Shown here in pieces: positions 58,121 to 64,000 of a DNA stretch of 64,000 nucleotides (the stretch's first letter is position 1; the number at the start of each line of letters is the position of its first letter). Made by a program: the position numbers and the translations under genes. The stretch comes from Brassica napus (lineage: Eukaryota; Streptophyta; Magnoliopsida; Brassicales; Brassicaceae): positions 10,215,597-10,279,596 of the forward strand of contig NC_063446.1 of NCBI RefSeq assembly GCF_020379485.1, in the 5' to 3' direction. The notes under the pieces were generated by a model that saw only the letters and a list, made by a program, of their open reading frames with translations, was not told the DNA's origin and did not search any database.

Positions 58121-59070
58121 ACAGATGTAGGGATTTTAAAACGGGTAAGCTGCCCGCGGGTTTTGACGGGCAGGGTTTAAACGGGTAGAGCTTGTATCCG
58201 TTTATTTATATGTAAAGGTTTAACGGGTTCAACAGGGTTTACCTTTTAAGGCCCGTTTATAAACGGGCGCAGCTCCGATTTAAACGGGTACCCCGTTTAT
58301 TTCTCTAGTTACCGACCATTTTGTTGAAATAATTTTTTTTAAATCAATCAATAAACGTTTTTAAATGACCTCTATACATGAACACTTGGTGGTTGTTTTT
58401 TTTTTGTCTAACGGTTGGTTGGTTAAAGATGATTGAGTTAAAGTGACACACAGATGAAGGGATGTTAAAACGGGTAAGCTGTCCGCGGGATTTGACGGGC
58501 AGGGTTTAAACTGATAGAGCCCGTACCCGTTTATTTATATGTAAAGGTTTAACGGATTCAACAGGGTTTACCCTTTAAGGCCCGTTTATATACGGGCGCA
58601 GTTCCGATTTAAATGGGTACCCCGTTTATTTCTCTAGTCACCGACCATTTTGTTGAAATAATTTCTTTTAAATCAATCAAATAAACGTTTTTAAATGACC
58701 TCTATACATAAACACTTGGTGGTTGTTTTTTTTTGTCAACGGTTGGTTGGTTAAAGATGATTGATTTAAAGTGAGACACAGATGTAGGGATGTTAAAACG
58801 GGTAAGCTGCCCCCAGGATTTGACGGGCAGGGTTTAAACGGGTAGAGCCCGTACCCGTTTATTTATATGTAAAGGTTTAACGGGTTCAACATGGTTTACC
58901 CTGCGTAGCTCCGATTTAAACGGTACCCCGTTTATTTCTCTAGTCACCGACCATTTTGTTTAAATAATTTCTTTTAAATCAATCAAATAAACGTTTTTAA
59001 ATGACCTCTATACATAAACACTTGGTTGGTTGTTCTTTTTTGTCAACGGTTGGTTGGTTAAAGATGATCA
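58121..59070. repeat. three ~328-bp tandem repeats rich in AAACGGG
   Basis: Units start at about 58121, 58450 and 58778 with ACAGATG(T/A)AGGGAT(G/T)TTAAAACGGG. Each holds GACGGGCAGGGTTTAAAC, CCGTTTATTTATATG and TTGGTTGGTTAAAGATGA. The third unit lacks about 25 bp in its middle. The units contain many AAACGGG/CCCGTTT pairs, giving local inverted symmetry. The array begins about 200 bp past the LUH stop. No frame stays open. Confidence 0.75.
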
Positions 59071-59893
59071 CTGCAGACAAAAAATAAGCAGACACATTAT
59101 AACAATACTAAGTTATATTTAAGATGATGCATATTTTAGTTTTTCACGTGGATTAATAAAACAAATTAATTTTAGTATTAAATACATAATTTTTTATGAT
59201 TATCTATTTTTATAATATTAAAATAATAAAAGTGTAGCAAAATCAATTACTATTATTATTTTTAAATTTACAGCTAGTCATTATTAGTTGATAAAAGGTA
59301 CAATAAAAATATTAAAAAAATATTTTGTTGAAACAGTTTTTTTTCTCTAAAATATACATTTTTATGAAACGAAGAGAATACTTTTTAAACAGTAAAATTA
59401 TATGTTTCTGCAAATCACAAAATTAAAAATTACTTTAAAATTATTTAATTGTAAATATATTGATATATAATTAAACATAATATTAAGTAAAATTAAATCC
59501 AAACAAAATTATATATGTTATTTGCTTATTAAACTTATCTAGATGAAAAATAAAAATAAGTAAACAAACATAAATTTATTTACATGATCCATGGATAAAG
59601 AAACGAATAATCCTAAACAATATCATGAACCATTTGAATAAATTATTTATATAAATCATCTGGATAGAAATAACGAAGGGAGAAAGAGCACCTTAATCAC
59701 TGTGTGAAGTTCGGAGGTCTGTTGTAGACTTCTAGTACTACTAGAAGTTGACATTCTAAATTCGTCCAATCTCGTTACTGTTTCAGAAAAGATCTGATGA
59801 ACCAATTCAGAGTATATAATATAATAAATAATATCAAACCAATTGATATGCTTTTTTTTTTTTTGCTAAAATATGGTGTAACCAATTGATATG
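59071..59893. other. AT-rich spacer with a target-site micro-insertion
   Basis: No gene is seen. ACCAATTGATATG occurs at 59838-59850 and again at 59881-59893, enclosing a T run and GCTAAAATATGGTGTA. The second copy is also the left duplication of the retroposon next door. Confidence 0.45.
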
Positions 59894-60845
59894 TTTTTTT
59901 TTTAACTCGAAATTTTATTAAATCTATCGTAATGATAATGAGATACATCATCGGTTACAAAAACCGACAGAAAATAATGATATATCCGAAAGCAATAGCC
60001 CAAAAATGGGAGACAAAAATTAACAATGAGATAGAATAATACGAGAAATAAGCTTTACGGAGCTATAGATACTAAAACTGAAATTGATGGACTGGTCATA
60101 ACTCGAAGACACTCCTGAAAAACATGAGACCGAAGATAACCAAAAAACCAATGACTTAAGTAAACCCAACCCTAAAGGGTACACCACCAAGTCAAACAGG
60201 CGCAATATCGGTAAAAACATGTGTGACGATAAACTTACATCAACACCAGAAACTGTTGCACAACGGAGACGAGACAGAAACAAGCCAGAACCAAACACCA
60301 GACTCGAGAACCTACTAACTTGAAACGCTAAAGGGAAAAACACCATCGAAGATTTACAAGTCTTATACGCGGACACTCGTTAGGTAAAATAGCGATCTAC
60401 AGAGCTAAAACTGGTCACTTTCCTCGCAAGAGAAGACCTGCAAATCAAACCCACTGTTTCGTCTTGAAACACTCACCCAATCCATGGTGGATAAAGGAGA
60501 GATCTAGTAGATACCTCCATAGCAAATACACTTCACACCGACGAATTCAAAAAGCTAGAACCAGGCAAAAACAAATCGACCATGACTGCAAGCGACCGAA
60601 GAGAAACATAAGCACCATAACTCAAATCTAGAGCAAATCTCGACTTGGCAACAACTTAGATATCATCAAATCAAAAAAAAAAAAAAAACAAAAGAGACAC
60701 CCAAACTAACAACAATAGATCACAAGAGATAGGAAAATTGGCCGATTCCGATGCTAACAGAGCCATCGAAACCGACCGTTGGAAATCTTGACTCTCTTTC
60801 CTTCTGACGGCTAGGGGTTTTCTGCGGTTTGCCATTTCTAAAATC
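59894..60845 (-). mobile_element. non-LTR retroposon, ~950 bp (Sadhu-like)
   Basis: The insert is flanked by a 13-bp duplication ACCAATTGATATG (59881-59893 and 60846-60858) and starts on the + strand with a T run, i.e. a poly(A) tail on the minus strand, after TTTAATAAAATTTCGAGTT. The size, lack of a convincing protein and strong poly(A) recall the Sadhu retroposons of Arabidopsis. The 119-codon minus frame at 60020-60376 resembles no known protein. Confidence 0.6.
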
Positions 60846-61288
60846 ACCAATTGATATGTTTATATGAACTTATATATTGTGAATTGTCGAATTGATTCGG
60901 GTTGCACAGCCGCGAGATCTTTCCTAGCGGTTAGACATTTCGAAGCGAACATTATTGTATTTTCGTGTAATATTACCAGAAAAAGCGTTCACTATAAAAG
61001 AACACAGTATGCGTCATTATTTATATTTATAATTATCGATATTATTACACTCACTCAAGTATTTAAAAAAAACAAACAAGGCTCAATTAACTGAATATAC
61101 ATTAAAATAATATTTTTAATGTATTAAAATAAATTAATACATTAAAAATAATATATTACGTTTCAAAAAAGACAAATACAAAAAAAAAAAAGATAAATAA
61201 AAAGAGAGAGACCCCACACGGCACCATCTTCAGCCCTAACTCCAATCAAACCTTCTCTCTCTGAGTATTCCATGAAACGCGTCGGAAA

Positions 61289-62760
61289 ATGGGAAAATAC
61301 ATAAAGAAGAAGAAACTCGACGGAGAAGCTCTATCCTTGATTGACGTTTCTCCTTCTCCGCTCGGCGTTCTCACCCGAGCCAAGTCCTTAGCTCTCCAAC
61401 GCCGCCTCCAAAAACCCCCCTCTTCCCCCTCTCCCAACCCTCCGCCGTCGAAACAGAAGATCACTGATTGTTCCGGCGGATCGTATCTCCAGCTGCGGAG
61501 CCGCCGGCTACAGAAGAAGCCTCCTCCGATTGTCGTGATTCGCTCAAGTAAAAGGAGAAAGCAGCGGAGGGAGGAAGAGGGTCGGAACCCTAACCCTAAT
61601 CCCCAAAATCACGATTCGATTCGAGGGTCTGGTGGCGATGGGTCGTCGAGGTCGGATTCGGTTGCGGAGAGTGTCGTGTTTGGTAAAGAGAAGGACTTTA
61701 ACGGTGGAATCAACAGAGAGCTCGATGGCAGTGAAAGGTATCGTTTTTATTTCCTTGAATTGATGTTACTGAGCCTTTTTCAATTATTTTCTCGATTTTA
61801 AATTTATTGTTTTTAAATTTATCTGTGAGCCATTTTTTGCTTTATCTGACACACTAGAGACTCTTCTCTCTGTTTCTGGGAAAATATACTTTATATTAAT
61901 CAATTTCTTGAGAATTTTTTTTACTTTCTTAGTGTCTGCTTTGATGTAAAGAGTGTTAGATTGTGTCTGAGATGCACACTCTGGAAAGCTTAGTTTTGGG
62001 TCTTGTGAAAACTGATTAGAGAAAGGCTTGTTTTCTTTGGTCTTTCAGGTAGTTTTGATGCTAATATTTATCTAAAAGTTGAGATCTTGTTGGATGATAT
62101 TTGAACTAATCAATTTTTATTACTCTGTTTTGGTATAAACTTTTCAAGCGTTTTCTGAAGCCAATGTCCATTGAGCGTTACATTACGTCTTTGGTTCCCT
62201 TTGGTTTATGCTTTTTGATCTTTTGACCCACTATTCAACAGGTTACTGATTATCCTTTTCCAGTAGGGCATGACTAGATTAGCTTTAGCTATAACTATAG
62301 CCTATATAGGCAATAAAGTATGTTGGCTCTTGCTACTAATTGAGATGAAAGTAAGTGACATATTATTTGCTTTCAGCTTCAACTGGACCACAAGTAGGGA
62401 ATCCACACCATGCAGTTTGATAAGGAAGCAGGAAACCATCACAAGCCCTGGATCTTCTACGAAGCTTAGCAACGGTATTAGTGACAACAGCAACCAAAGA
62501 GAAGATAGTTTTTCAGGGAGCCATCGTCACCTACCAACTACTCCTGAAATGGACGAGTTTTTCTCTGGTGCTGAAGAAGAACAACAAAAGCAATTCATTG
62601 AAAAGTATGAGCTTCCCATCTAATTCTCTTCTGTTCTAGTTATGATCTGTTCTGTTCTTCTGTATCCCTAACGGTTTCTGTAAATTTCAGGTACAACTTT
62701 GATCCTGTGAACGAGCAACCACTACCGGGACGGTTTGAATGGAAGAAGGTAGATGATTAG
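61289..62760 (+). CDS. KRP4: KIP-related CDK inhibitor
   Basis: Three exons: 61289-61737, 62377-62604 and 62691-62760; 747 nt, 248 residues. The N-terminus starts MGKYIKKKKLDGEALSL, followed by Pro- and Arg-rich stretches and a basic RSSKRRKQRRE segment that should direct nuclear import. The C-terminal 45 residues are the CDK/cyclin-binding domain (PTTPEMDEFF, QFIEKYNFDPVNE, PLPGRFEWKKV). KRPs bind cyclin D/CDKA complexes and restrain S-phase entry and endocycles. Synteny with At2g32710 supports KRP4. It seems shorter than Arabidopsis KRP4 (recalled as about 289 residues), mainly in the middle. The first ATG in frame is used. Confidence 0.9.
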
Positions 62761-63906
62761 AAAACAACAACGAAAATGGGTGGGGGTGGTTAATAGTTAA
62801 TAACAGACTATTATTAACATTATTCCTGCTAATTATCGGTTTGATCTTTATTATCCATCATCCGTTTTCTTTAACTTTCCCAACATGTAAAGGAAACTTA
62901 GGATTAAAAACCCATTGTAGCGTTGGTGTCTGTAAACATAAGTGTCCGAAAAGGGTTTGTGTAACGCATAACTGATACCAATCCTTTTCAGTTCTAAACA
63001 GATCACCTTACTAGTAATGGTAGTAGTACTAAACTATAAGATAAAGTATGTCAGGGTTTAGGGGTTTTAGAGTTCTTTTGATTAATGGAGTTGTATTCTG
63101 TTATAATTCTGTGTCCTGTAACCATAATAAAACCTATCTATTTATGTGTATACATGTACTGATCTCAAAAACACTTTCAATAAAGACTTATCCTTCTCTG
63201 GCTTCATCTTAAGTTCTTGTTCTTATCATTATCATCATCATGGTCCATGTGTTGCGTTCTTCAGACATGTATACATCACATGACAGGTAAATAGCATACA
63301 TATATATGCCAATATAGAGAGACAGAATCTGCTCGTTATGGATATGGATAGTGTCTCATCTTTGTTATGTCACTGTCTTCTCACTAAAATCAAAATTGTT
63401 AGAAACTCTCTCTTTTTATCACTCCTGTGTGTACTTTCCACTTTGTGATTTGTGCCCACTACATATCATCATCATCATTGCCTTTTGATCTATCATAAGA
63501 ACTTCGTCGCCTATTTGCTTGTCATAAGATTCGTTTTTGTGATTGATCTGAGTCTCCACACGAAACAGTTACCGAACTCGCCGCACGAATCCAATCCAAA
63601 TGTGCTTTAAATGATACAGTATTTATTTGTTCTCGAAGTTAACAAGCATCGAACTTTGTGCCTTGCTGTTGCGACTTGCGGCCAAAGCGGTGGAGAGGTA
63701 CAAAAGAAAGGACCCACAGCTACAGTATGAGTCTTGGATTCTCTGTGTTGGGGTGGGGTGTAGTGAGCTCAAGTCCACTAACTGCCACACACTCTGTTTA
63801 AGTAACTGCCAGAAACTCCATACTGCAACCAATGAAAACATCTTTTTCTCCGAAATTTGCGATGTGTGTTTTCTTCTTCTCTGTTTCTCCTTTTTTGCAA
63901 ACTTAG
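62761..63906. other. KRP4 3' flank and spacer
   Basis: 3' UTR then AT-rich spacer; no gene is recognised. Open frames on both strands near 63620-63917 show no family features. Confidence 0.5.
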
Positions 63907-64000
63907 GGGGTTATTAGGAGTTAAATTTTGAAGGAATTTTAAAATTTAAAGATTTTATTGTTATTAGTTTATCAATTCTTAAAATCTTATTAGAATCTTT
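63907..64000. mobile_element. left end of a MITE-like element, cut by window end
   Basis: GGGGGTTATTAGGAGTTAAA followed by repeated AATTTTAAAATTT and TTATTGTTATTAG resembles the start of the GGGTTATTGG-type MITEs of Brassicaceae. The right end is outside the window, so this is tentative. Confidence 0.3.

Noticed and set aside
60020..60376. 118-residue minus-strand frame
   Set aside because: Lies within a non-coding-type retroposon and resembles no protein; probably chance.
1..64000. tRNA, rRNA, snoRNA or organelle-DNA insertions
   Set aside because: I looked for tRNA arms and recognisable plastid or mitochondrial genes and saw none; a covariance-model scan was not possible.

Overview
This is a plant nuclear segment from a Brassicaceae genome. 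Genes are intron-rich with GT-AG splicing, the spacers are AT-rich, and the gene order matches Arabidopsis thaliana chromosome 2 around At2g32500-At2g32710 (order recalled, not searched): stress A/B-barrel protein, Rcd1/NOT9-like, PPR protein, lycopene-cyclase-like protein, VAMP72, receptor-like protein, glycine-rich protein, LEUNIG_HOMOLOG and KRP4. I cannot fix the species. I derived exon coordinates by reading splice sites and checking that every coding total divides by three.

Layout. 1-5 kb: three exons of an unrecognised gene, then the A/B-barrel gene (minus). 5-9 kb: spacer with a hAT-type MITE and the first copy of a dispersed repeat. 9.2-13 kb: the NOT9-like gene, with a Stowaway-like MITE in intron 1. 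13.8-17 kb: transposon graveyard (MITE, second copy of the dispersed repeat carrying its own hAT MITE and a minus-strand Helitron, then another Helitron 3' end). 17.4-25.7 kb: a CLE20-like signalling-peptide gene cut in two by an 8-kb CACTA element whose two proteins both read through intact after splicing. 25.7-32.3 kb: spacer, a hAT MITE and a 3.6-kb non-autonomous Helitron carrying fragments of an RPA-type OB-fold gene and of an RD29/LTI65-like stress gene. 32.5-46.6 kb: the compact syntenic block PPR, cyclase-like, VAMP, RLP, GRP. 47.8-57.9 kb: a tandem duplication of LUH. The downstream copy is intact (784 codons). The upstream copy is rearranged, with a duplicated LisH module, a lost NLS and a premature stop, and is followed by a CXC-domain (TSO1-like) gene fragment. 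58-61 kb: three ~328-bp tandem repeats and a non-LTR retroposon. 61.3-62.8 kb: KRP4-like CDK inhibitor.

The conserved genes are unrelated housekeeping, signalling and development genes kept by synteny; they do not form one pathway. The novelty lies in the mobile and duplicated parts: the disrupted CLE gene, the apparently intact CACTA element, the Helitron with captured fragments, and the chimeric LUH/CXC region. About seven Arabidopsis genes expected between the NOT9-like and PPR genes are absent here; the CLE gene and transposons occupy that interval.
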